From: Clostridia bacterium BRH_c25
GTDB taxonomy: Bacteria > Bacillota_A > Clostridia > Lutisporales > Lutisporaceae
Reading direction: 5' to 3'
DNA: 64,000 nucleotides
Assembly (NCBI GenBank): GCA_001515955.1
Contig: LOES01000167.1
Span: forward strand, 1-64,000
A model generated the notes under the pieces. The model did no database searches, had not been told where the DNA came from, and saw nothing but the letters and a program-made list of their open reading frames with translations. Positions 8,422-17,900 of the stretch are shown in pieces (the first letter of the stretch is position 1; each line of letters starts with the position of its first letter). A program made the position numbers and the translations under genes.

Positions 8422-8955
8422 TCACAGCTCTTTCAATGGCTTAATGATTTTTTCCATTAATACTTCATCGTCTGTAATGCTAATGAGTGGTAAACTGAAA
8501 ACATTCGCTTCATCAATATACTTGCATTCTTCAGGTCGAAAGGCATTAACTTTTCCATCCAATTCATAATCATTGTCTTCATTTGCATCAGACCAGTAAA
8601 ACCATATATTCCACAAATCCCAATGATCCCTTTTATCTATATCGGAGTATACAATTTTCCCGGCAGTAATAATTGGTTCTTCCACTTCATCTCCCCAAAA
8701 AGTGATTGTAATACACTTATTAATGAGTCTATCTTCATCGTTTTGATAAACACGGAAAATCGCTTCTACAATCCATCTGTCAGCCTCCTGCAAACTTGCA
8801 CTTACATCCTTTGTTATTCTATTTCCATATAAGTTACCCCACTCAGGAGCCATTTGGTTGTCAATTTTGAATATTAATCGTTGACATTCCTTAAAAACCT
8901 GCTGAATATACTGAAAAGCTGATGTTATTTGATGTCCCTTTTGAATATCACTCAT
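8422..8955 (-). CDS. Hypothetical protein, partner of a nuclease-like gene
   Basis: A 177-residue soluble, acidic protein I do not recognise. Notable stretches are an aromatic central region (HWDLWNIWFYWSDANEDND) and a C-terminal leucine/isoleucine-rich tail. Its start codon overlaps the stop of the upstream gene by 4 bp (8952-8955), so the two are translationally coupled and probably form a functional pair. The upstream gene carries a PD-(D/E)XK-like motif, so an immunity or accessory role is possible but not shown. Confidence 0.6.
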   Translation of the reverse strand: MSDIQKGHQITSAFQYIQQVFKECQRLIFKIDNQMAPEWGNLYGNRITKDVSASLQEADRWIVEAIFRVYQNDEDRLINKCITITFWGDEVEEPIITAGKIVYSDIDKRDHWDLWNIWFYWSDANEDNDYELDGKVNAFRPEECKYIDEANVFSLPLISITDDEVLMEKIIKPLKEL

Positions 8956-9791
8956 ACCGATTTCCCCCTGTAAAAAATATTTTTTTCTATTGTAATGCCT
9001 ATGTCATTCAATTGGTCAAAATATGTACTCTTTTTAGTAAAATTATCTTCATCATTATAGAAAACCGGATACGGCAATGAAAACGCTGAACTCAAAGACT
9101 TATCCGGTAAAGATATCCCGGAAAAATCCCTCAAACCTAGCTTTTCCATGTACTTCATCAAATCATCTACAATGCTTTTCTCAAATGATGTATAGTATGG
9201 ATATATTTTCTCAAGCGTTTTGTACAATTGATGCCATCTCAGATGGAATACATTTTCTTTAATTTTAGTGTATCTACTTTGAATTATCTTTGTGGTTGCC
9301 TTTATATCGGAATAAGCTTCTGCTTCTGTCAAATAAACAATATATCCCTTTCTGCCTTTGAAGCTCGATACAGATGATTCTGTAAAATTCTCAATGTCAT
9401 TATTTATTGCTTCAAAATAACGAACTAATTGATCATTTTCTTCTGTTCCACTTTTCCCTGATTTGAATTTAGCTTCAATGACAAGTAGCAAGTCATCAAA
9501 TCCATGTACATGATCTTTGAATATAAGGATTAAATCCGGCTCTCCATAATTCTGATTCCAAGTCCAGAATGCATATTCCACTTCACGGTAACATCTCAGC
9601 TCAATTGCTTCTGAATTTAGCTTTTCCCAAAGAGTCGTCCGCTCCTCGTTATATAAAAATGCAGATTCCACAAAAGGAATCAATAGCATATCTGACCTTA
9701 TATACTTTAAAGTGCCAAAAACTGTCGATGTAAGAATATCTTCCGTATACTCATAACCTAACGACTTACCTTCAAGTACAGCTTGTATCAA
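8952..9791 (-). CDS. PD-(D/E)XK-like nuclease candidate
   Basis: 279 residues with a plausible PD-(D/E)XK core: E84-P85-D86 (NYGEPDLILIF) on one strand and E106-A-K108 (LLLVIEAKFKSG) on the next, preceded by an acidic, tryptophan-containing strand (VEYAFWTWNQ). The later part has GYIVYLTEAEA and no second known domain. The start is TTG at 9791, set by GGAGGTGATGA just upstream; the only nearby ATG runs straight into a stop. It is the first gene of a two-gene unit with the 177-residue protein. Restriction-like or phage-defence function is inferred from the fold motif and the defence-rich setting. Confidence 0.6.
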   Translation of the reverse strand: MIQAVLEGKSLGYEYTEDILTSTVFGTLKYIRSDMLLIPFVESAFLYNEERTTLWEKLNSEAIELRCYREVEYAFWTWNQNYGEPDLILIFKDHVHGFDDLLLVIEAKFKSGKSGTEENDQLVRYFEAINNDIENFTESSVSSFKGRKGYIVYLTEAEAYSDIKATTKIIQSRYTKIKENVFHLRWHQLYKTLEKIYPYYTSFEKSIVDDLMKYMEKLGLRDFSGISLPDKSLSSAFSLPYPVFYNDEDNFTKKSTYFDQLNDIGITIEKNIFYRGKSV

Positions 9792-9863
9792 ATCATCACC
9801 TCCAATAAATACATTCTCGGTTTATAAAAATAAATCCTTTGCTTAAAATGAGTAATTATTGTA

Positions 9864-10064
9864 TTATTTAAAAAGTTTAAAAATATCAAATATACTAAAC
9901 GTAGTTTTACGGTAGACCCTATTATACATTGCTTTTTTAGGATTGGTAATCCACCCCCAGCCTCTTGGAGCTTTCACACCTAAGCTGTGGCGTATATACC
10001 TTTTTACACTCGTTCTTGCCGCAATACTCTTTCTGATACTTGGTTTTCTCATACCGAACTTCAT
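9864..10064 (-). CDS. Small basic hypothetical protein
   Basis: 66 residues, rich in Arg and Lys, beginning MKFGMRKPSIRKSIAARTSV, with a Gly/Trp motif (APRGWGWITNPKKAMYNRVY) and a phenylalanine-rich end. I recall similar short proteins in Clostridia genomes, but with no assigned function. The ATG at 10064 lies 16 bp after the HD-domain gene stop, with GGAGTG upstream. The basic character suggests nucleic-acid contact; nothing more can be said. Confidence 0.55.
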   Translation of the reverse strand: MKFGMRKPSIRKSIAARTSVKRYIRHSLGVKAPRGWGWITNPKKAMYNRVYRKTTFSIFDIFKLFK

Positions 10065-10079
10065 AATTATCACACTCCA

Positions 10080-10655
10080 TTATTTTTCAATTACAAATCC
10101 ACTCCAACTATCCGCATACTGCAAAAGCAGCGTGAGTGGTTCTTCATGGGTAGCACAAGAACGGTTATCCTCAACATATTGACCATCGTGGTAGACAATT
10201 GCCTGAACTTCATCTTCTGTAAGACTGATGTGCTGCAACACCAAATACATACTCCTCACCGGTACACTTAAATATGTAAGCTCTTTATTGAAACGATATG
10301 GATAATCTGGTTTGTATCCATACTCTTTCTGCTTTTCTGAGGGTTCATTAATTAGGTATTGCGGATTTCCGGGCATACCTACCTTTCCTAGGTCATGAAG
10401 AAGAGCTACAATTACACAGCTTTCATCAGTGATATGTGGAGCTATAGCACTCTTAATTTTCAACATGGTTTCCGCTACATTTACCGAATGCTCTAAAAGT
10501 CCAGCCTCTTTGCAAAGATGATACTTTGTGCTTGCAGGAGCAGTCAGCCATGCTGTTTCATTTTCTATAAAAGCTATAAGCCTGCTAAACGGTTCTTTAC
10601 GATCCGTTACAAGCGCCTTTAAAGCATTATATCTTTCTAATACACTGTTTCCCAT
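10080..10655 (-). CDS. HD-domain phosphohydrolase
   Basis: A 191-residue HD-superfamily metal-dependent phosphohydrolase. The motif order is visible: H near residue 56 (GLLEHSVNVAETM), the HD pair in VALLHDLGKVG (about residues 83-93), a later histidine in VLQHISLTEDE and a C-terminal aspartate in LLLQYADSWSGF. This pattern fits small YedJ/OrfX-like HD hydrolases that act on nucleotides or related phosphoesters. It is followed closely by the small basic gene and preceded, 26 bp away, by the DUF4139 gene. Substrate unknown. Confidence 0.82.
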   Translation of the reverse strand: MGNSVLERYNALKALVTDRKEPFSRLIAFIENETAWLTAPASTKYHLCKEAGLLEHSVNVAETMLKIKSAIAPHITDESCVIVALLHDLGKVGMPGNPQYLINEPSEKQKEYGYKPDYPYRFNKELTYLSVPVRSMYLVLQHISLTEDEVQAIVYHDGQYVEDNRSCATHEEPLTLLLQYADSWSGFVIEK

Positions 10656-10681
10656 ATAACAAGTCCTCTCATAAGGTTTAT

Positions 10682-11989
10682 CTATTTCTTAATAACCACT
10701 TCTGTGCGCCGGTCGACCTTATATTCGAATTCCACCTTGGTTTCGCTATCTGCGGAAACATTGACAGAAAACTCTAGTAGTCCTGATATCTTTTTAACAT
10801 AATCATGAGTTGATGAAACCATTTCCCATACTCCCCAAGTATAGTGATCAAAATGTACTTCAGCAGGCTCATCCTTATGATTTTTTATAACATATTCATA
10901 TTTGTAATGCTCAAAACCATTGTTCTTCTTTCGGTCAATCTCACCGTAGGTAAATGTGATGTCAAAGGCATTCCCAATGGTCAACTTGATATTTTCATCT
11001 TTGGGCGTATGATCTATACTGTCTTCACCTATGAATTCAAGCGAACCGTCGGCTTCATCTGCCTTATATAGCTTTATTTTTCCCTTAGGCATAGCAATAC
11101 CAAGGCCACATTCCTTTGAGTTAAAAAATTCTATAACAACATTTACTTTTTCATCACGGGTATTGAGTTGGTAATATCTTTTATATGGGATATTTAAACC
11201 GTTCAAAATATTAATTTGCTTGGTTTGATTATCTTTAAGAGTGGTTGGATGCAGCAAGGTATACATGTTATAGTCAAAGAAACTCTTTTCCTCAGCCTGG
11301 GGAGCCGCAGCAGATTCGCAAATATACATTCTATCTTCCATTTCATAATCATCATCTTTTTTTATCCTATTGACATCACCAGCAATAAGCTTAACCCTTG
11401 TATTTTCAAATGTAGTACCACTACGATTTTCTATTTCTGCCCACCCGGCAATATTCAAAGTATTTTCTAAAATCTCAATAACATAATTTGCATTCCAATT
11501 AAAGCCCTGACTAAGATAGGAAACCTTAACATTTTCAGATGTTGACTTTGCAATCTTCCACACAAGAGCAGGTTTTACTATAAGTCCTGAAGGTAGGGAT
11601 GGCAGAATAAGTTCTGCATAGGCATCAATATATATTTCCTTTGTCGAACTATCCTCCAAAACGCATCTTCCAGAGCCTTCAACGGATAATAGGCGACAGC
11701 ATTTTTTATCACCAGTGCTCCTATCCTTTAAATATACTTCCTTATCAATATATTTTCTAAGAAGCTTGTCCCTATCAACAAGGTCATAGTCATAGTTAAA
11801 CTCCAGGATGTTAAGACCATCAACCAAAAGGGAGTCTGTTTCTATTTGCTGTGCCACATCAGCAAAAACAAGCTCTGTTTCAGCTCCGGTAAGGTTGACG
11901 TTTCGAGTTTCTTTTACTGCTCCAAAGCCACCATTATAGACAGTTAATGATATATTTTTTGTATCATTTGCGGTAGACAATTTCTTCAT
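10682..11989 (-). CDS. DUF4139-domain protein
   Basis: A 435-residue protein without a signal peptide or membrane segment. The N-terminal region (ISLTVYNGGFGAVKETRNV) and the beta-rich C-terminal half (SYLSQGFNWNANYVIEI, WAEIENRSGTTFENTRVKLI, then YKYEYVIKNHKDEPAEV) match the DUF4139 beta domain also found in mucoidy-inhibitor-like proteins. It seems to lack the N-terminal DUF4140 part. Its biochemical role is not established. The start at 11989 has a purine-rich GGAGGTG upstream. It shares direction and close spacing with the HD-domain gene, so they are probably co-transcribed. Confidence 0.78.
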   Translation of the reverse strand: MKKLSTANDTKNISLTVYNGGFGAVKETRNVNLTGAETELVFADVAQQIETDSLLVDGLNILEFNYDYDLVDRDKLLRKYIDKEVYLKDRSTGDKKCCRLLSVEGSGRCVLEDSSTKEIYIDAYAELILPSLPSGLIVKPALVWKIAKSTSENVKVSYLSQGFNWNANYVIEILENTLNIAGWAEIENRSGTTFENTRVKLIAGDVNRIKKDDDYEMEDRMYICESAAAPQAEEKSFFDYNMYTLLHPTTLKDNQTKQINILNGLNIPYKRYYQLNTRDEKVNVVIEFFNSKECGLGIAMPKGKIKLYKADEADGSLEFIGEDSIDHTPKDENIKLTIGNAFDITFTYGEIDRKKNNGFEHYKYEYVIKNHKDEPAEVHFDHYTWGVWEMVSSTHDYVKKISGLLEFSVNVSADSETKVEFEYKVDRRTEVVIKK

Positions 11990-12138
11990 AAATTTCCCAC
12001 ACCTCCACTTTTATTGTATCATAAAACAAGTACAATAAAACGGACAGTAGATATTATTATACAAATATTTTCCACTGTCTCTGTAATACTTAGATTATTC
12101 AATTTTTGTGTTATTTTTTCCCTATGCTTAATATTTGT

Positions 12139-12447
12139 TTAATTAACAGAATAGCCATATTGCTCTAATCGTTCTTTACATACCTTTCGTATCTCATCAG
12201 AAAACAGTACCGAGTATTCATCCTTGAGAACTAATGCCTCAACAGATAAATCAAGCCTCTTATTCTCCCACAATACAGCAAATCCTTCTGTTCCGCCTTC
12301 TTTGCTGACTAAAGTGATTGCTGTATTGATTCCCCCTTTTTCTGAAAGCATTTGCAAAAACCTTGTAGCCCTATATCCTATCTCCTTATCAGCCTTTTTG
12401 TAGATATTTATCATCTCATTGTTGAATTTTCTCTCTAAATCATTCAT
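12139..12447 (-). CDS. Hypothetical protein
   Basis: 102 residues beginning MNDLERKFNNEMINIYKKA. I chose the ATG at 12447 because AAGGAG lies six bases before it; a longer reading to 12498 would overlap the upstream gene by 35 bp. The pattern (helical N-terminus, GYRATRFLQMLSEKGG, then AVLWENKRLDLSVEALVLKD) is one I recall from uncharacterised proteins of many Firmicutes. It probably forms an operon with the HD-DUF429 gene, whose stop lies 16 bp upstream. Confidence 0.7.
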   Translation of the reverse strand: MNDLERKFNNEMINIYKKADKEIGYRATRFLQMLSEKGGINTAITLVSKEGGTEGFAVLWENKRLDLSVEALVLKDEYSVLFSDEIRKVCKERLEQYGYSVN

Positions 12448-12463
12448 GGCTTTCTCCTTCATG

Positions 12464-13747
12464 CTATTTGTACTCTGATACTTTTTTACCATATACAATT
12501 TCCATATTCAAGCCTCTGGCATCTTTTACCGGATCACTTGGTATGGAAGAGAATCCGTTATTTAGTCCTAAAAGTCCCGATACAGCCAAACATAAAGCAT
12601 CCATGCAGTCCACTTGATGACTCCTTAATACCGGATGTGAAGAAATATACGAAACAAACTCTCTGGTTCTATTATAAAACTCCTCCAACACCTCCACCCT
12701 GTCCCAGAAACCATCTTCAGTATGTTTACTGTTATAGAGCGGTAAATAAAAGTCATCCTTTGTTGCAAGAACTGCAAAGCAAATTTCCGGGTGGCTCTCT
12801 CGAAGCTTTCCTTTAAATTCTGGTGCTTTTTCCATAAACTCATCTATTTCACGGATCTGATTGCAAATTGCAAAAGACTGCTTGCTAAGACCTTTTCCAA
12901 GATAGTTTTTATTAATCTGAGAGGCTTCAAAATATTCCTCTTCATAAACCGCTTGCCTACAAGGCGTATTAAATATACAAGAGGCTCTTCCGGATAGATA
13001 AGTTCTGGCTTCTGAGTCCGGGCGTATGTCCTTCACATCTTCTGGTAACCCGATAGGCATGTCCACAAGAAGGCTGTTGCCATCAGCATATTTTGAACAA
13101 ATTTCTTGGATATTCTTGTATAACTCCACCTCAAAACCAGTATCCGTTATATTGACTGCGATCCACCCACCTCTGCAGCCATCAATTCCAACACTACTGA
13201 AGCCTCTTTTTCCTTGAGTAAGCCGATTGAATATATAGATAATTTCACTTTCAACATTTGTAAAATCTCTTTGCGAGAAATCATGCTCCATATATTTTTC
13301 AGGTGCAGTATCAAATACCGAAATACCCATTAATTCGATAAATTCAAAATATAATATGGCATCGTCAACATCCTTAATCTGCTGCATTTCCTCCTCGGTC
13401 AAATCAACGAGCCCGTATTTTTCGTAAATTAAGCTCTGCAGCTTTTCTTCGATAGCGAAGTACTCTGATAGCTGCCCTTTAACTGGTCTTGTCAGGTCTG
13501 AAATATAGCTTTCGCTGGCATCATGCAGGAGACAACCTAGCTGTACCCTTTCAGAGCAGCCACGACTTTTGGCTTCCTTATAGCAGTTTATTGCATGCTG
13601 AGCGACAGAATAAAAATGCTTGAAGTGTCCATTAGCTCTGGTCATCAAAGATAATGAATGCGCGATATCTTCAATTTTGATGTCGTCCGCAGTCGGACTT
13701 AACGGATAAAATCTGGTTTTTGTATAAGTTAATATGTAATCTGACAT
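12464..13747 (-). CDS. HD phosphohydrolase fused to DUF429 nuclease-like domain
   Basis: A 427-residue two-domain protein. Residues 1-150 form an HD domain like YfbR-type 5'-nucleotidases (HFYSVAQH with H51, LLHDASE with H75-D76, then DVDDAILYFE). From about residue 184 a DUF429 domain begins (VGIDGCRGGWIAV), with the conserved LLVDMPIGLPE and SRRAR-like region here as SEARTYLSGRASCIFNTPCR. DUF429 has an RNase H-like fold and is thought to be a nuclease; substrates are not well known. The fusion suggests linked processing of nucleotides and nucleic acid. A WYL regulator lies 15 bp upstream and is probably co-transcribed. Confidence 0.82.
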   Translation of the reverse strand: MSDYILTYTKTRFYPLSPTADDIKIEDIAHSLSLMTRANGHFKHFYSVAQHAINCYKEAKSRGCSERVQLGCLLHDASESYISDLTRPVKGQLSEYFAIEEKLQSLIYEKYGLVDLTEEEMQQIKDVDDAILYFEFIELMGISVFDTAPEKYMEHDFSQRDFTNVESEIIYIFNRLTQGKRGFSSVGIDGCRGGWIAVNITDTGFEVELYKNIQEICSKYADGNSLLVDMPIGLPEDVKDIRPDSEARTYLSGRASCIFNTPCRQAVYEEEYFEASQINKNYLGKGLSKQSFAICNQIREIDEFMEKAPEFKGKLRESHPEICFAVLATKDDFYLPLYNSKHTEDGFWDRVEVLEEFYNRTREFVSYISSHPVLRSHQVDCMDALCLAVSGLLGLNNGFSSIPSDPVKDARGLNMEIVYGKKVSEYK

Positions 13748-13762
13748 TGTTAACCCCTCAAA

Positions 13763-14755
13763 TCAATATGAATTCATTATTTCCAGCAGATTTTCTTTAT
13801 ATCTTTCTACAACGCTTTCCGGTGACAGTATCTTTACCTTATCGCCGAATTGAAACATCCATGCCAAGAATGTAGAACTGACAGCCACATGTACCCTCAC
13901 CACAAAGCTGTTTTCATCAACTTTTTCAATGGATACCTCTTTACCGAAACGGTCTATCACAACATTAACAAGAGAGTTGTCAAACTGCAGCTTAACCGCT
14001 ACTTCCTCTCCCCCAAACATATTAAAGACCTTTTTAGAATATTCAGCAATATCCAGGGTTTTTTCGCCAATTATATCCGCCAGCACCCTACGAGGTTCTT
14101 CCAATAGTTTTATTTCTGCCATTCTGTCTACCCGGAAGTGAGTTAACTCAGGGTTCTTGGGATAATGGGATATCAAATAGTAGTTTTCATCAACCCAGGA
14201 CAGTGCATAAGGACTCACGACATAAGCTTGTCCGGAATTCCGGAATTGTTTCTTTTTATCAAGGTTATACTCAAAATACCTGAAGGATATCTGACGGTTT
14301 TCGGATATTGCAATATGTAAGGTGTCAACGTTACAGTAAATCAGCTCATTCATAGTCTTAGCTCTATTTGCAACATATACTTGTCTCTGGAGCTTTTTAG
14401 CCTGATGCACACTAGTGAGGCTTTCAATTTTCTTTATCAGGTCATTACTCTTTTTGTGAGTAATAAATTTTGAGGATTGTACAATATCAACCAGCAACTT
14501 AAGCTCCGGCAGCTCAAATAGCCGATTGGCAACAAAATAGTCTGTAGTCTTTGTTTTTCTAGTAGCAATGTCGATGCCATATTGGCGCAAAGCTTCGAGA
14601 TCGTCATATATGGACTTACGCTCAGCGGTGATGCCATAACGTTCAAGTTCTGAAATCATCTCGTTTAGAGTTATGGTGTTTTCTTCATCTGTTTTTTCAA
14701 AAAGCATCTTCATTAGATAAAGAAGTTTCAGTTTCTGGTTAGAACTCTTAGCCAT
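13763..14755 (-). CDS. WYL-domain transcriptional regulator
   Basis: 330 residues: an N-terminal winged helix-turn-helix (residues 1-65; ITLNEMISELERYGITAERK, SIYDDLEALRQYG) followed by a WYL domain whose signature reads SPYALSWVDENYYLISHYP near residue 180, and a WCX-like C-terminal region. WYL proteins usually bind nucleic-acid-derived ligands and often regulate phage-defence loci. It lies directly downstream of the second large ATPase of the phosphorothioation operon, on the same strand, with 205 bp between. It precedes the HD-DUF429 gene by 15 bp. A defence-linked regulatory role is inferred from position. Confidence 0.85.
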   Translation of the reverse strand: MAKSSNQKLKLLYLMKMLFEKTDEENTITLNEMISELERYGITAERKSIYDDLEALRQYGIDIATRKTKTTDYFVANRLFELPELKLLVDIVQSSKFITHKKSNDLIKKIESLTSVHQAKKLQRQVYVANRAKTMNELIYCNVDTLHIAISENRQISFRYFEYNLDKKKQFRNSGQAYVVSPYALSWVDENYYLISHYPKNPELTHFRVDRMAEIKLLEEPRRVLADIIGEKTLDIAEYSKKVFNMFGGEEVAVKLQFDNSLVNVVIDRFGKEVSIEKVDENSFVVRVHVAVSSTFLAWMFQFGDKVKILSPESVVERYKENLLEIMNSY

Positions 14756-14960
14756 ATTGTCACTCCAGTATTACATAAAATAAATATTTATTCTTCTAAA
14801 ATGATAGCATAACTTTGATTGAGGTGTCCAATAAATCGTATAGTGTGTTTTGTATCTTATAACCAATTTTCCCAATCATCTTTTAAGAAATAAGGTATAT
14901 AGCGAAAATTTAGCTTTAAATTGTAACCATGATGGCACCTCTGTATGATTGTAAATTAAA

Positions 14961-17900
14961 TTAACATTCGGTTCTGATAATATCGAGCAATTTTTCCATA
15001 CATATTTCTTGTTCTGAATTATTAAGCTTTCTAAAATGGAATAAAACATCTTCAATATTGGCATCACTTAAAAACTTATTAATGACTACCTTTGCCTGCA
15101 AATATTTTTCTTTTGTATCAGCAGACAAATATAATGGTAAATTAATAGTTCTTTCAATCCATTCCAATGCTTTTGCTCTGCTTATATCATTTGAAACAGA
15201 AAGAATATACGTTTTTATCCACTCGGTCTCTTTAGAGTTCATCTTCTCTCTTGCAGCATCAGCTATAGAATCTAAGATATGAAGAATATCAATTTCTACT
15301 CCATCTTTTGAGTATTTTTCATAAAGTACATTAAATTTTCCCTCAAAGCCCTCTCTATCAAGATTTAATTCTTCAAGCTCCTTTGTGTCAGATATAAATG
15401 CTTCAAGAACTTTTTGTAGTTCTACGAAATCCGTTCTATCAGAACTAGGTATACCTTTTTTGCAGACGTAATCAATTCTTTCAATCATCGACTCAACCAT
15501 GTCAATATCCGAAAGCTCATACATGTCATTCCAAATATCGTCCATGTCTACTTTGATTTTATTATGAACTTCAACTATTTCATTCACTCTTGCAGATATT
15601 TTGTTACTGAGGTTCATATAATCAGAGCCAAGGAAATCTTTATGTTTTTCAATAGATGCAAGTAATTCTATCCCTTGTTTTTCCCAATCAAGCAGAGTGG
15701 TATAAGCGACAAACTTTGTTATCACTTTTTCTGACATGAACTTACTACAATTTGCTTTTAGTTCTTGTCTCTCTCTGATCTCCTCTCGATTTTGCAACTC
15801 AACTTCTCCATGCCTATCTGCAAAACTTGCTTCATCAAAATAGCTCAAATCCTGCAGCAATGAGACAATACGTTTATAATGCTTTTTGTACTGAGACATG
15901 CTCTCAACAGAATAACATCTTTGATCTTTAATCCATGGAATAAGCTTTGGCTCAACAAAAGCTTTTAGCTTGTTTTTTATTGATTTAAGCTGTTCTTTGG
16001 CTTGTTCAGACATTACGTAACTTCCGCTAAAAACACCGTATATGCCAGGATTTTCAATTGCACTAATACCTTGTAGAGCTGCATAAACATCACCATTCTC
16101 AGCAGCCATCTCGTACTTATTAATAAGATCATCTATTGTTCTATTCCAAGTTGATAGTATTTTAATACCTTCATTTAAACGATATTCACATAATTTATAC
16201 TGCGCTTCCAGTTCTGCTGGAATTTCTTCTGATTGCGCCAATTGTTGAAGCTCGTTTAAATAATCGTTGACTAAGTTAATGTCATCATTACCTTCAACTC
16301 TTTTAAAAAGGCGCAAATAATTATCTATAACCGCACCTGCATTAACAAGAATGAAACAGGTTTCTCTAAGCATGCCTACCTCTACTTTATTATCGCCAAT
16401 AATAAGGTCTTTCCATTTAGCAACACTATAAGCTTCTTTCTTGTAAACGGGGCGAATGCAATAACTTAGATTGGCACAGAAAACGGAAATTAAGTAGACA
16501 ATAATGTAATCATTAAGCCCATAGGGAGGCATACTTAATTTATCAAAAATATCTTTACAATTCAATCCTTTACTATCTTTTAGTTTTTGTTCTAAATAAG
16601 AATATATAGCCAAAACCTTTGGATCCTTAGGAGGGATAATTTGATAATTTGAGTTAATACATTTCCATGAGTTCTTACCACTCTCAAATAGAGTCGCTTC
16701 AAATCTGTTCCTAACTTCCACCGGTGAGCTTTGTATAGTATTTGCATTGATACTACCTGATAATAAAAGCTTCAATATTGAACAATACGACTTTTTTGCA
16801 CGTCCTGGTTGTTTGCTATCAAATCCATCAAAATCAAATGAAATAATTTTTGAATATATGTCATTAAGAATATCCGAAAGAGAGACTGCCAATCGGTTTG
16901 ATAACGATTTAATCCTATCAGGAAATATCATCAATCTTTCCCTTTGAAGCATAGCAAAAGTATCTTTTAGAATATCCTCTGCCTGCAAGAATGCATCAGT
17001 ATAGTGTCGACCGAACTTATTCTTCTCTTCGTTAGAAATACCGTTTGTCAACACTTCATATTCAAGCAAAGCAGAATAAAGCTTGTTTTCAACATCGTTC
17101 AATAAGAACATTACAATCGGCAAACCAACTGTCTTTACAGAAAGCTTTTGTACAAAATCAAGCACCTTATCATCGGTATCCTTGTTTATATACAGCCATA
17201 TCAACTGACCCTTGATTTTTTCAGGGGCTGTTGAATTTTTAAAATCTGAAATCAAAGAATCAATGTATGCTTCAGATACTTCTGTTATATGAAATAAATC
17301 CTGAGTAAACTGCCATTCGTTGCTTTTAATTTTATTCTCAACTGAAAAATTTGTATTTAGTGGTGTTAAAACGCCGGCTATTTCACGAACACTAGAATTG
17401 TCGAACACTGACATCGAGAGTGTTTGACCGGCTTTAATTCTACGATAAAAGGTTCTAAAGTCGTGTGCGCCACTTGAATCTTCTAAAAAGTCAAACGAAC
17501 CAGTATGTTCATCAAATCCTAGGACAGCATATTCATTTTCCAACCATACAAGCTCCTGCTCAATGTTCCTAACTGACAATCCCGAGCAAATACTGAGAGC
17601 CAGTTTTGCTTCTCCACAATTGGCTGTCCTGAAGCGTAAAAGTTTAAGCACAAGGTTTGCTCGAAGTACCTTGCACATATTTTCAGAAAACTTATCGCCA
17701 AATTTTCTTAATATATTGTCATATCTAATACAATGGCGACTTAACTGTCGGCCTTCTTGTTCAGCAACTAACATTTCAGAGTATAAATCGCCATTCAACA
17801 GTTGTTCCGGCAAAACTAATGGACATTCTTGATTTTCCAAAAGTTCATAAGCGGAAAGTGCAATGATATGCGTGTTTACCAAAGTTAAGGAAGAGCGATT

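Noticed and set aside
14876..15067. Minus-strand frame overlapping the end of the second large ATPase
   Set aside because: It overlaps the ATPase in another frame, has no start signal, and the ATPase reading is continuous to its stop.
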